Source: Chitinophagales bacterium
GTDB taxonomy: Bacteria; Bacteroidota; Bacteroidia; Chitinophagales; CAIOSU01
Reading direction: 5' to 3'
NCBI GenBank assembly: GCA_026003335.1
Contig: BPHB01000001.1
Coordinates: 890,591 to 954,590 of the forward strand
Length of the DNA: 64,000 nucleotides
This document shows, piece after piece, positions 42,838 to 52,500 of this stretch; positions within the stretch are counted from its first letter, which is position 1; each line of letters starts with the position of its first letter. The notes beneath the pieces were generated by a model. That model saw only the letters and a program-made list of their open reading frames with translations, was not told where the DNA came from and did no database searches. A program made the position numbers and the translations under genes.

Positions 42838-43959
42838 ATGCGCATAGCCCTCATAGAACCTTTTTTCAGCGGATCGCATCGGGCATGGGCGGAAGGCTAT
42901 GCGCAACACAGCAAATATGAAGTACGGATATTTTCTTTGAGCGGGCACCACTGGAAATGGCGCATGCACGGAGGAGCAGTCACTCTGGCCCGCATGTATA
43001 TGGAAAGTCATTTCCAGGCCGATGTCATCCTCGCGTCCGATATGCTCAACCTCCCGGTATTTTTAAGCATTACCCGGAAGAAAACAGCTTCCACTCCGGT
43101 GGTTTTATACTTTCACGAAAACCAGCTCACTTATCCCTGGTCGCCTGCTGATCCGGATGCCGTTGCCGGAAGAGACAATCACTACAGCTTTATCAATTAC
43201 GCTTCTGCACTAGTAGCAGACCATGTGTTTTTCAATTCCCAGTATCACCGGGAAGCCCTGTTGAATGCGCTGCCGCAATTTCTGAGAGCCTTTCCGGACT
43301 ATCAGGAAACTACAACGGTGCGCGCCATTGAAAGAAAAAGCTCGGTATTACCTCTGGGATTGGATCTAAAACAGCTTGGCTTGCAGCAGCACGAAGCACC
43401 TTCCAAACCGCTCAGGGCAGTAATTCTGTGGAATCATCGCTGGGAGTATGATAAAAACCCTGAAGACTTTTTCAATGCCCTGTTTGCATTACAGGAGCGT
43501 GGAATTGTATTTCATCTGGTTGTACTGGGTCAAAAATTTGATCGCTATCCGCCAATCTTTGATGAAGCAAGACAACGGCTGAAAGAAAAAATTCTGCACT
43601 TTGGTTTTGTTGAAGAAAAAAAAGAATATGGCAAATGGCTTCAAATGAGCGATATATTGCCGGTAACTTCCCGCCAGGATTTCTTTGGTGCAAGCGTAGT
43701 GGAAGCCATGTATTGCAATGTGGTGCCCTTGCTGCCGAAGCGGTTGGCCTATCCGGAACATATTCCGCCACAGCTCCATTATACTTTCTTTTATACCGAA
43801 GACAACTCCCGTGCGTTCATCAACCGCCTGCAACGAATGATTATGGATGTGAAAGTATTGCGCAAGCAAAACGTGGCTCAGTTTGTTGAACATTATGACT
43901 GGTGCAGCATGGCTCCGCGTTACGATGAAGCCCTCTTCTCTTTGACCAAAGGGAAATAA
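42838..43959 (+). CDS. tRNA-queuosine mannosyltransferase-like glycosyltransferase (DUF3524/QTMAN type)
   Basis: This GT-B enzyme of 373 residues matches the GTDC1/QTMAN group with its characteristic N-terminal domain. Key stretches are MRIALIEPFFSGSHRAWAEG, SGHHWKWRMHGGAVTLAR, DVILASDMLNLPVF, VVLYFHENQLTYPW, the Asp-rich DNHYSFINYASALVAD and the C-terminal donor side with WNHRWEYDKNPEDFF and SRQDFFGASVVEAMY. QTMAN adds mannose to queuosine in tRNA-Asp in animals; bacterial homologues are thought to act similarly. ATG at 42838 (MRIALIE) fits the family N-terminus better than 42829. It is convergent with an unusual tRNA-like RNA gene. Confidence 0.88.
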   Translation: MRIALIEPFFSGSHRAWAEGYAQHSKYEVRIFSLSGHHWKWRMHGGAVTLARMYMESHFQADVILASDMLNLPVFLSITRKKTASTPVVLYFHENQLTYPWSPADPDAVAGRDNHYSFINYASALVADHVFFNSQYHREALLNALPQFLRAFPDYQETTTVRAIERKSSVLPLGLDLKQLGLQQHEAPSKPLRAVILWNHRWEYDKNPEDFFNALFALQERGIVFHLVVLGQKFDRYPPIFDEARQRLKEKILHFGFVEEKKEYGKWLQMSDILPVTSRQDFFGASVVEAMYCNVVPLLPKRLAYPEHIPPQLHYTFFYTEDNSRAFINRLQRMIMDVKVLRKQNVAQFVEHYDWCSMAPRYDEALFSLTKGK

Positions 43960-43986
43960 AAAACCCCTGCAAAAATTCTGCAGGGG
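43958..43986 (-). terminator. Intrinsic terminator of the tRNA-like RNA
   Basis: On the minus strand CCCCTGCA (43986-43979) pairs with TGCAGGGG (43971-43964) around a 7-base loop and is followed by six T (43963-43958). No T tract follows on the plus strand, so it serves the minus-strand RNA. Confidence 0.8.
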
Positions 43987-43990
43987 CTTG

Positions 43991-44130
43991 CTGTTAGGGA
44001 AGGATTCGAACCTTCACGGGGAAGTTAGCCAAAGCAACGGCATCCCTTGCAGAATAGTGTTGCCCGGTTTATCCCTGTATCCCCACCCCCGAGACAGGAG
44101 GGCATGGCTGCCGGTTTCATCACCTAACAG
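43991..44130 (-). ncRNA. Unidentified structured RNA with tRNA-like ends
   Basis: Read on the minus strand, CTGTTAGG at the 5' end pairs perfectly with CCTAACAG at the 3' end. As in class II tRNA, a TG dinucleotide and a D-arm-like hairpin follow (ATG-AAACCGGCAGC-CAT), and a perfect T-arm GAAGG-TTCGAAT-CCTTC abuts the 3' strand of the terminal helix. Between them lie about 86 nt instead of a normal anticodon and variable region. CCCTC-CTGTCTC-GGGGG can form an anticodon-arm-like hairpin; its loop CTGT can also pair with ACAG downstream, making a pseudoknot. GGGG/CCCC and GCAAC/GTTGC close the rest. It has its own promoter and terminator. It is not recognisable tmRNA, SRP, RNase P or 6S RNA. 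Confidence 0.72.
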
Positions 44131-44151
44131 TATCATTGAAAGAACTAATAG

Positions 44152-44183
44152 CAAATCTATTATCCTTCTACGTATGTTGCAAT
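44152..44183 (-). promoter_or_regulatory. Promoter of the tRNA-like RNA
   Basis: On the minus strand TATTG (to 44180) is followed after 20 bp by TAGATTTG (44159-44152), an exact TAnnTTTG. The predicted start is about 15-20 nt before the terminal helix at 44130. Confidence 0.6.
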
Positions 44184-44230
44184 ATTTTTACTTTGAAACG
44201 TAAAAATTTATAGATTTTTCAATAAAGACG

Positions 44231-44238
44231 TACTTTTG
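44231..44238 (+). promoter_or_regulatory. TACTTTTG -7 box before the Lrp/AsnC gene
   Basis: An exact TAnnTTTG match, 30 bp before the ATG at 44269, giving a short leader. No convincing -33 box was found. Confidence 0.4.
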
Positions 44239-44268
44239 TTAAAAATATTTTAATAATCAATCAACTCA

Positions 44269-44781
44269 ATGAGCGAAAATTTTAAAATTGATAACACGGA
44301 CCTTCAGATTCTTGCCTTTCTTACCCGGGATGCTATGATGCCTTACACCGAAATAGCCAAAAAAATCTACGTTTCTGTAGGTACCGTGCATGTAAGAATG
44401 AAGCGCATGCAGGATATGGGCATCGTCCGGGGCTCCCAGATTCTGATTGATTACGCCAGACTTGGCTATGATGTAAAGGCTTTTCTGGGCATCTTCCTGC
44501 AAAAAAATTCACTGTATGACAAGGTAGCCGCTCAGCTAAAAAAAATTCCCGAAATCGTGGAATTAAACTATACCACCGGTAATTACAGCATGTTTTTAAA
44601 AATTATCTGTCGTGACACACAGCACCTCCGCCAGGTGCTGCATGATAAGATTCAGAAAATTGATGGGATTGAACGCACCGAAACCTTTATCTCCCTGGAA
44701 GAGAGCATAAATCGGCCCGTACAACTTTATGAAGAAAAGGACCATGCACAGCGTAATAAAAGCTCCACCCGTATGAAATAA
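44269..44781 (+). CDS. Lrp/AsnC family transcription regulator
   Basis: The 170-residue protein has an N-terminal winged helix (NTDLQILAFLTRDAMMPYTE and then IAKKIYVSVGTVHVRMKRMQ) and a C-terminal ligand-binding RAM domain (VKAFLGIFLQKNSLYDKVAA, IVELNYTTGNYSMFLKIICR). The family forms octamers that bind amino acids and regulate amino acid or other metabolic genes. The tail EEKDHAQRNKSSTRMK is longer than in most members. It has its own promoter, divergent from the tRNA-like RNA, so it could regulate that promoter region; target genes are unknown. Confidence 0.9.
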   Translation: MSENFKIDNTDLQILAFLTRDAMMPYTEIAKKIYVSVGTVHVRMKRMQDMGIVRGSQILIDYARLGYDVKAFLGIFLQKNSLYDKVAAQLKKIPEIVELNYTTGNYSMFLKIICRDTQHLRQVLHDKIQKIDGIERTETFISLEESINRPVQLYEEKDHAQRNKSSTRMK

Positions 44782-45044
44782 CTTTACAGCAATCAACCGG
44801 CTTCAGGAAGATACAGACATGAATATTCTAACCCATAACTTTGGATTTCTTTTCTCTCTGAATGGAACAAATGCCTGCGTAACCGAAGATAAAGATTAAT
44901 AACTTTTAAGTGCATACACGAATACGAAGAGTCGGAAATGTTTTTAAATACAGGGATGCTTCTTTTTCAACCAATAGGATAAGATAAATAGATCAACCCG
45001 TTGCGGAGTTCTTTTTCTAATCCGCTTAAAAAACACAGGTAGCG

Positions 45045-46271
45045 ATGCTGTGCAGTTATATCACGCTAAAGCCCCTCGTACACAGTATTATTTTGCAGCT
45101 GACAGGTATTTTATTCTTCCTGGGCAGCTGTGCCGGAAATGCATCTGGTCAGATTCAGAGTTTTTTTGTCAAACCTTCAGCTACCGATGTTGCCTATGCC
45201 GAACAGGATAGCCATCTGGTGGTCTACAACAACACGCTACGTATCCATAAACTGCTTCTGTTTATAGGCGGCACATTCAGCAGCCCGAAACACTACGCTT
45301 ATTTCGCAGGCTATGCGGCCTCGCTGGGCTTTGATGTAATCAGCCTCACCTATCCAAATAGTGTACTCACCACACTGCTTGCCGGCAGCAGCGACAGCCT
45401 TGCTTTTAACAAATTCCGTCAGGAAATATGCTTTGGCACACCCCTTAGTCCCTGGGTGAATGTTGATAGCCTGAACTCCATTTATACCCGAACGGTAAAA
45501 CTCCTCCGATATCTAGACTCTGCCTATCCGGCACACAACTGGGCACAGTATCTTTCCGCCCCCGACTCTCCTGACTGGAGCCAAATCATCCTCAGTGGAC
45601 ACTCACAGGGTTCAGGGCATGCCTGCTATTTATCCAAGCTATATGCTGCTGAACGGGTGGTAATGTTTTCAGGACCTAACGATTATAGCACGTATTACAG
45701 CCGTCCTGCTCCCTGGCTCAGCGAGCAAGGACAGACACCTGCCGGCCGGTATTATGTCTTTTTACACCTGCAGGATGAAATCGTTCCCTTTGAAAGGCAA
45801 TATGCCAACATTGCCGCTCTCGGCATGCTGATTGCCGATGACACAACCTGCATTGACCAGCTTACACCACCCTTTTTAAACTCTCACTGCCTTTACAGCA
45901 ACAGTACTATAAGTGGTTCTCCGCATAACGCACCCGTTATCTATCCGGATACCCCGCTGGACAACCAGGGTAACCCCCTGTTTGGAGCAGTCTGGCGTTA
46001 TATGCTGCTGGAAGCGATACCTGCTTCTGCAGCTGTAAGCAAAAAACCACAACTGCTATACATTTATCCAAATCCCACTACCACTTTACTTTGCATAAAA
46101 CTATTCCCCGAACGTGTGTCCTTTGTGAGAATTTATTCGGCTTCGGGCACTCTGATGGGCAACTATCCTCTGAAAAGCAATCCGCAATGTATAGCAATAA
46201 GAGATTGGCCGGCCGGGTTGTATTATGTGCAGGTAAAGGATGCCGTTACCCGATTAATTATTAGCCGGTAA
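45045..46271 (+). CDS. T9SS-secreted alpha/beta hydrolase-like protein
   Basis: The 408-residue product has an N-terminal hydrophobic segment (IILQLTGILFFLGSCAGNAS) that can be read as a signal peptide or lipobox-like. An alpha/beta-hydrolase core follows: LLLFIGGTFSSPKHYAYFAG, a nucleophile elbow ILSGHSQGSGHACY and an acidic loop LHLQDEIVPFERQ. The histidine candidate lies in ISGSPHNAPVIY. A T9SS type A domain ends the protein (LYIYPNPTTTLLCIKL to TRLIISR). The elbow fits an esterase or related hydrolase acting outside the cell; substrate is unknown. Confidence 0.83.
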   Translation: MLCSYITLKPLVHSIILQLTGILFFLGSCAGNASGQIQSFFVKPSATDVAYAEQDSHLVVYNNTLRIHKLLLFIGGTFSSPKHYAYFAGYAASLGFDVISLTYPNSVLTTLLAGSSDSLAFNKFRQEICFGTPLSPWVNVDSLNSIYTRTVKLLRYLDSAYPAHNWAQYLSAPDSPDWSQIILSGHSQGSGHACYLSKLYAAERVVMFSGPNDYSTYYSRPAPWLSEQGQTPAGRYYVFLHLQDEIVPFERQYANIAALGMLIADDTTCIDQLTPPFLNSHCLYSNSTISGSPHNAPVIYPDTPLDNQGNPLFGAVWRYMLLEAIPASAAVSKKPQLLYIYPNPTTTLLCIKLFPERVSFVRIYSASGTLMGNYPLKSNPQCIAIRDWPAGLYYVQVKDAVTRLIISR

Positions 46272-46288
46272 ACGGCATTCTTAACTCC

Positions 46289-46444
46289 CTATGAGGAAAG
46301 GTTGTGGAAAAGAGCTTCATTGATTTCCTGCAATTTCGCAACTTCCTTTTCCCGTTTTGTTAAACTTGTCTTCCAATCGGGCTCAGGTAGAGCCAGAACG
46401 AGGAAGCTTGTCCTGCCTGTGTAATTAAATCTTGAAAGTGCCAT
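46289..46444 (-). CDS. Possible 51-residue ORF, LuxR-like fragment
   Basis: An ATG at 46444 opens 51 codons ending at 46289. The second half reads PDWKTSLTKREKEVAKLQEI, which resembles the first helix of a LuxR-type DNA-binding domain or a coiled coil. There is no DNA-binding helix after it. It may be a decayed regulator end or a chance frame; it lies in a gene-free stretch between two T9SS genes. Confidence 0.3.
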   Translation of the reverse strand: MALSRFNYTGRTSFLVLALPEPDWKTSLTKREKEVAKLQEINEALFHNLSS

Positions 46445-46531
46445 AATCAGAATATACATTGCTATGAGTTGTTACAAGTGTAACCCGACCAGAATCTTCA
46501 ACCCCAATGATAAAATTTTACCCAATATCCT

Positions 46532-49500
46532 ATGAATCGAATCATTACCCTCAACATTTATTCCTGCCCTGTCCTGTTTCCATGCTTTTTAGTTTTTCTC
46601 CTCACCTTCCTGCTGTCGGTGGGCGTATCCGCTCAGACAGTAAGTTTTACATCCAGTAACCTCATAGGCGAAAACCTTTCCAACCCTACTTCCTTGCAGT
46701 TTGGTCCTGACGGGCGACTGTATGTAGCGCAGCAAAACGGGGCGATACTCGTCTACACTATTGTAAAGAACGCCCCCAACAACTATCAGGTAGTAGCCAC
46801 GGAAGTTATCAATTTGATACAGCAAATACCCAATCATAATGATGACGGTAGTCTTGCTCCAACAGTAAACACCCGTCAGGTTACCGGTCTGCTGGTTACC
46901 GGCACACCTACCAACCCGGTGATTTACGTTACTTCCAGTGACCCCCGTATCGGAGGCGGCTTCAACGCCCAGAATTTGAATCTGGATACCAACTCAGGTG
47001 TCATTTCGCGCCTGACCTGGAATGGCACTGAATGGGTTAAGCTTGATCTTGTTCGCGGGTTGCCACGCTCCGAGGAAAATCACTCCATTAATGGCCTTGC
47101 TCTGGATGCCGCTACAAACACTCTTTATGTAGCCCAAGGCTGCAATACCAATATGGGTGCCCCCTCCAACAACTTTGTGATGCTGCCCGAATACGCGTAC
47201 TCCACAGCTATACTGAAGGTAGACCTCAATGCCATTGGAGAAACCACCTATGACCTGCCCACTCTGGATGATGAAGACCGGACCAACATTAACTCCATTA
47301 CCGGTTTTGAAGACCCCTATGATCCCTTCGGAGGCAATAATGGTAAGAATCAGGCTATCCTTGTACCCAACGGCCCTGTTCAGATATACTCACCGGGCTG
47401 GAGAAACAACTATGATATCGTCATCACCAAGGCGGGTAAAATGTACAGCTTTGACAATGGCCCCAATGCCGGCTGGGGAGGTCCTCCCATCAACTGCACT
47501 AACCAGCAAAGCGAACCGGGTGTCACCTACTGTGATGTTTTGATTCACGTGACCGGCCCCGGCCACTATGCCGGCAGCCCCAACCCCACCCGTGCGAACC
47601 GAAATAATACATTCAACATTACCAATCCGCAATCGCCTATACCTCCGGGTATGGAAAACCCCATAGAATGCAATTACCTGCCGCCGGGAAGCAAACCCGG
47701 CCAGATATCTGATGTGTGCTCCTCCACCAACGGTCTGTGCGAATACACAGCCTCTAACTTCAGCAACGCCATGAAAGGCAACCTCATCGCTGCGTCCTTT
47801 AACGGTAAGCTCTACCGCTTTCAGCTCAACGCTACAGGTGACGCACTCGTGCCCGGAGGAAAAACCGTACTTGCCTCCAACTTCGGTTCCACCCCCCTGG
47901 ATGTCATTGCACAGGGCGATAACGACATCTTCCCCGGCACTATATGGGTAGTTACCTATGGCTCAGGCAACATCACCATCTTTGAGCCCACTGACGCTCC
48001 CTCCTGTGCTGGCGACCCCAACAGCATGCTGGTTGACTCAGACGGTGACGGCTACAAAAATGGCGATGAAACCCTCAACAGCACCGACCCCTGCTCCCCG
48101 GCCAGCATACCCCCTGACTTTGACCATGACTTCCTCACCGACCTGCTGGACCCCGATGATGACAATGACGGCATCAACGACATCAACGACAAATTCGCCT
48201 TAGACTTTTATAACGGCATGAACACACCTATCCCCATCAGTTTGGATTTTGACAATTCAGACGATGGCGGAATAGAAAACTGGGGGTTCACGGGTCTGAT
48301 GATCAATGGAGTTTCCAACTACAAAAACCTCTATAATCCTGTAGGTATGACAGTTGGCGGGGCCGCCCTGAAGTTTACCATTGATGCCGTTTCTGAAGGA
48401 GAAGCCTTTGGCGCTACCAACACTCAGGAAAATGCCTTTCAGTTTGGAGTGAAAATCACTAATACACAGTGGAACTATATTGTACACACCCGCATCATGG
48501 GCCCCTATCAGGGTTTTACTCCCGTAAATTATCAATCCATGGGTATGTTTATCGGCACAGGCGATCAGGATAACTATCTACGCATAATTTGTCATGCCAA
48601 CAACGGTGCCGGTGGTATTCAGGTGCTGAAAGAAGTAGGTGGAGTGCCGACTGGCACCGTTTATGCTGCGCCCATCTTAAACACCAGCTATGTGGACTTT
48701 TTTTTCAACATCAACCCCACCACATTGATGGTGCAGCCCAGCTATTCTATTAACGGAGGCACCCCCATCAATGTGGGGCCGCCTGTTTCCATTCCTGCCA
48801 ACTGGATATCACCCAATGCCCTCGCAGTGGGCATTATATCTTCATCCAATGGTCCGGGCGCTCCTTTCCCTGCCACGTGGGATTTTATCCGGGTTTACTT
48901 TGACCAGTCTACTGTAACCGGCAACTGGTATACCATCAACACCACTACAACCCCTACGGCCCGCCACGAGTGTGCTTATGTACAAGCGGGAGACAAATTT
49001 TATTTACTGGGAGGCAGAGGCATCAAACCCGTACAGTGCTACCATCCCACTGACAGTGTCTGGGCAAGCCGCTCAGCACCGCCAGTTCAGATTCATCATT
49101 TTCAGGCGGTTGAATTCAACGGTCTTATTTATGCCATTTGCGCATTCACGGGAAATTTTCCCAACGAAACGCCCCTGCCCAATATTTACATTTATGACCC
49201 CGTGGCCGATAGCTGGTCTGTAGGACCCGAAATTCCGGCCAACCGCAGACGTGGCTCAGCCGGATGCGTAGTGTATAACAACAAAATCTATGTAGTAGGT
49301 GGTATCCAAAATGGTCATATTGACGGATGGGTACCCTGGCTGGATGTATTTGATCCGATAACGAATACCTGGACTCCTCTGCAGAATGCTCCACGTGAGC
49401 GTGACCATTTCAGCGTAGCTCTTGTCAATGGAAAGATTTACTGCATCGGTGGTCGCAAAACAGGCTATGGCGGCAGTACCTTTAATGCAACAGTGCCCGA

Positions 49501-52500
49501 AGTGGACATTTATGACATAGTCACCGGAACATGGTCTACGTTACCCTCGCCTTCCGGCAATCTACCCACGCCCAGGGCTGCTGCATCTGTGGCCGTATTA
49601 GGTAACGAAATTCTCGTCATTGGCGGGGAAAGCGGAGCCTCCTCCAGTGCCCACAGTGAAACTGAAGCCCTTAACATCATCAGCCATACCTGGCGCACGC
49701 TGGCTCCCCTCAATCAAGGTCGGCATGGTACCCAGGCCATCGTCTCAAACGGAGGCGTGTTTGTCGCTGCAGGAAGTAAAATAAGAGGCAATGATGAAAT
49801 CAACTCCCAGGAAGTATTTTACTTCTTCAACCCTACGCCACCCACTACCACGACCATAACAAAAGGCAACCTGCAACCCGGCACTACGACAAAAAATTTC
49901 AGTCTCGTTTTACTTGCTGACACTGTTTCTTCCACTATCAATCTGGTCAGTACCGGAGGCAATCAGGTATTGATGATTAACGAAATATCTCTGAGCGACT
50001 CGGTGAACTACAGAATAACCAACATGCCCAACCTTCCACTGGCTGTTACTCCCAACCAGCAAGTACCCCTCAACATTCAGTTTCACCCTCTCTCACTGGG
50101 AGTAAAAAATGCTTTTATCCATATAGAACATACAGGAGCCAACGGCCCGATTGATATCTTCTTAACCGGTGAATGCGTGGAAACTATCCCCTGCGAGGAA
50201 TATCCCACCGAAGAAAACGGATTGCTGATAGTGGAATGTGAAATAGCTACCAACAGGCCGGCAAACTGGAAACTCGTCACAGACGTAAGCGGCTATACTG
50301 GTAGCGGTTTCCTGCGCTATGAAGGTCCGGAATATCTGTATACCCCCGGCAATCAGCTTATCGTTTACAAAGTAAATATCAATCATCCGGGTCGCTACCG
50401 CTTTCAAAACCGGTCAAGAAACAATAGTTCTGTGAGCAACATTCACAATGATTACTGGCTGAAATTTCCTCATGGCGGAGCAAGAAAATTCCAGTTGGGA
50501 GTGGACAAAGGTCCTCTGATCGGTTGGTTTAAAGTGTATCAGAATCATCCCAACACATGGAGCTATCAAACCTCTACGGTAGAAGAGAACCCGCATGATA
50601 TCTATGTAGACTTCAATGCACCGGGCACCTATGAAATTCATGTATCAGCACGAGCAAATATGTTTATGCTTGACCGCTTCATTCTGTATCAAAGCCCCAT
50701 TACAGAAGCTCAGGCCACTACCGCTCTGCCGCCTGCTTCTCCCATAAGCTGCATTGAACTACCCTGGTATGCTGATAATGACGCTGACCTGTTTGGTAAC
50801 CTAGGCGATGTGGTTTACTCGGTAGTGCAGCCCGCAGGCTATGTACTGAACAATAAAGACTGTGATGATAACAATCCGGCTGTTAAACCCTCAGCTGTGG
50901 AGGTGCAAGACGGAATAGATAATAACTGCAACGGAGTTATTGACGAAGGCTTCGGGGCGCCAAAGGCCCTACTGGTAGTTGGCAACATTCCCTTAAGCTC
51001 ATCCGATCAGGCTATTAAAGATCGCCTCATTCAGCTCGGATTTGATGTTACTGTGATGACCGGAGCTCAGGCAACCTCACTGATTGCATCAGCTATGGAT
51101 CTGATTTTTGTGAGCTCCACGATTAATTCATCCGATGTGGGCACTAAATTCACCAACCTGGAGGTACCGCTTATCAACTGTGAATCCTCACTCATGGATG
51201 ATCTGCTGATGACAGCAGCCAGCACATCTAATTTCGGAGCGGATAATAACCAGACTCAAATTAAACTCACAGGTGCTCCGCACCCACTGGCAGGGTCTTT
51301 AACGAATGGCGTTATTCCTGTTTACAATAGTCTGGACAAAATAACCTGGGGCAAACCTGAGCCGGCTGCTACCATTATAGCCCGGTCGCTGACGGACACC
51401 ACCAAAATAGCCATTTTCGGCTATGAGAATAATACGCAAATGGTCAGCATAAAAGCTCCTGCACGCAGGGTGGGCTTTTTCCTAAACGACCTCAGCGCCA
51501 GCAAGCTGACTAACGCTGGACTTACTCTGCTGGATGCAGCTATACGCTGGGCTGCCAATTATAATTACTCCGGAGCTACCATAGGGGATGCCCTTTTTGT
51601 GGCAGGGGATACCAGCCTCACCACCGCTGACCTTGCTGTAAAAACGCGGCTTCAGAACCTTGGCTTCAATGTCATCACCAAAAGCGCCAAAAACGCACAA
51701 CCCGCTGATGCTAACGGCAAAGAACTGATTGTAATTTCTTCCACCAGCTTGTCAACCGATATCAATACGAAATTCACCAACGTCAATGTGCCGCTGCTGA
51801 ACTGGGAGCCAGCGCTATCTGACGATTTAAAAATGACCTCCAGCAGTTCCAATACCAATACCGGTGTAAACAAGATTCAGATTCTCAATTCCGCACACCC
51901 TCTGGCTGGTGGATTGCCTGCCGGGCAGGCCATTGTATACTCAGCTAATGACAATATTATTTATTCTTCCACTACCGGCAGCAGTGCAATTAAAATTGCC
52001 GCCACTGCCGGCAACGCCAACAACATCTCCATATATGGATACGAAGAAGGCGCTCCTATGATAGGCATTAATGCCCCGGCACGAAGGGTTGGGTTTTTCC
52101 TGCATGACCAGGGAGCCGGATTACTTACTTCCAATGGCTGGAGGCTGTTTGATGCGGCAGTCCGTTGGCTAACAGAAGGCCTGAATGTTCCGCCAGCCTT
52201 TAACATTTCCGGAGATACTGTTGCTACCGAAGACTTTGTCGGAACAAAAACCATTTACGTCAACCCGCTGCCTCCGGTTGTCGGAGAAGAGAACCAGGTG
52301 CCGGTTTACAATCTTTCTCCCACCACTTCCAGTTTTGTCAATGTATCATTTAGCCCCGCAACCGGTAATGTGACCTTCACAGCAAAACCCAATGCTTCCG
52401 GGTCACAGCAGTTTACTATCACCGCTGATGACGGACAATCCAAAAACAATTTGTTCAGTAAGACCTTTACCTTTACCGTTACCCCGGTAAATGACCCGCC

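Noticed and set aside
43991-44130. Calling the tRNA-like RNA a normal tRNA-Asp
   Set aside because: The middle is about 70 nt too long, position 37 is U, and the loop can form an alternative pseudoknot.
44819-44899. 26-codon frame downstream of the Lrp/AsnC gene
   Set aside because: Too short, no recognisable pattern and no start signal.
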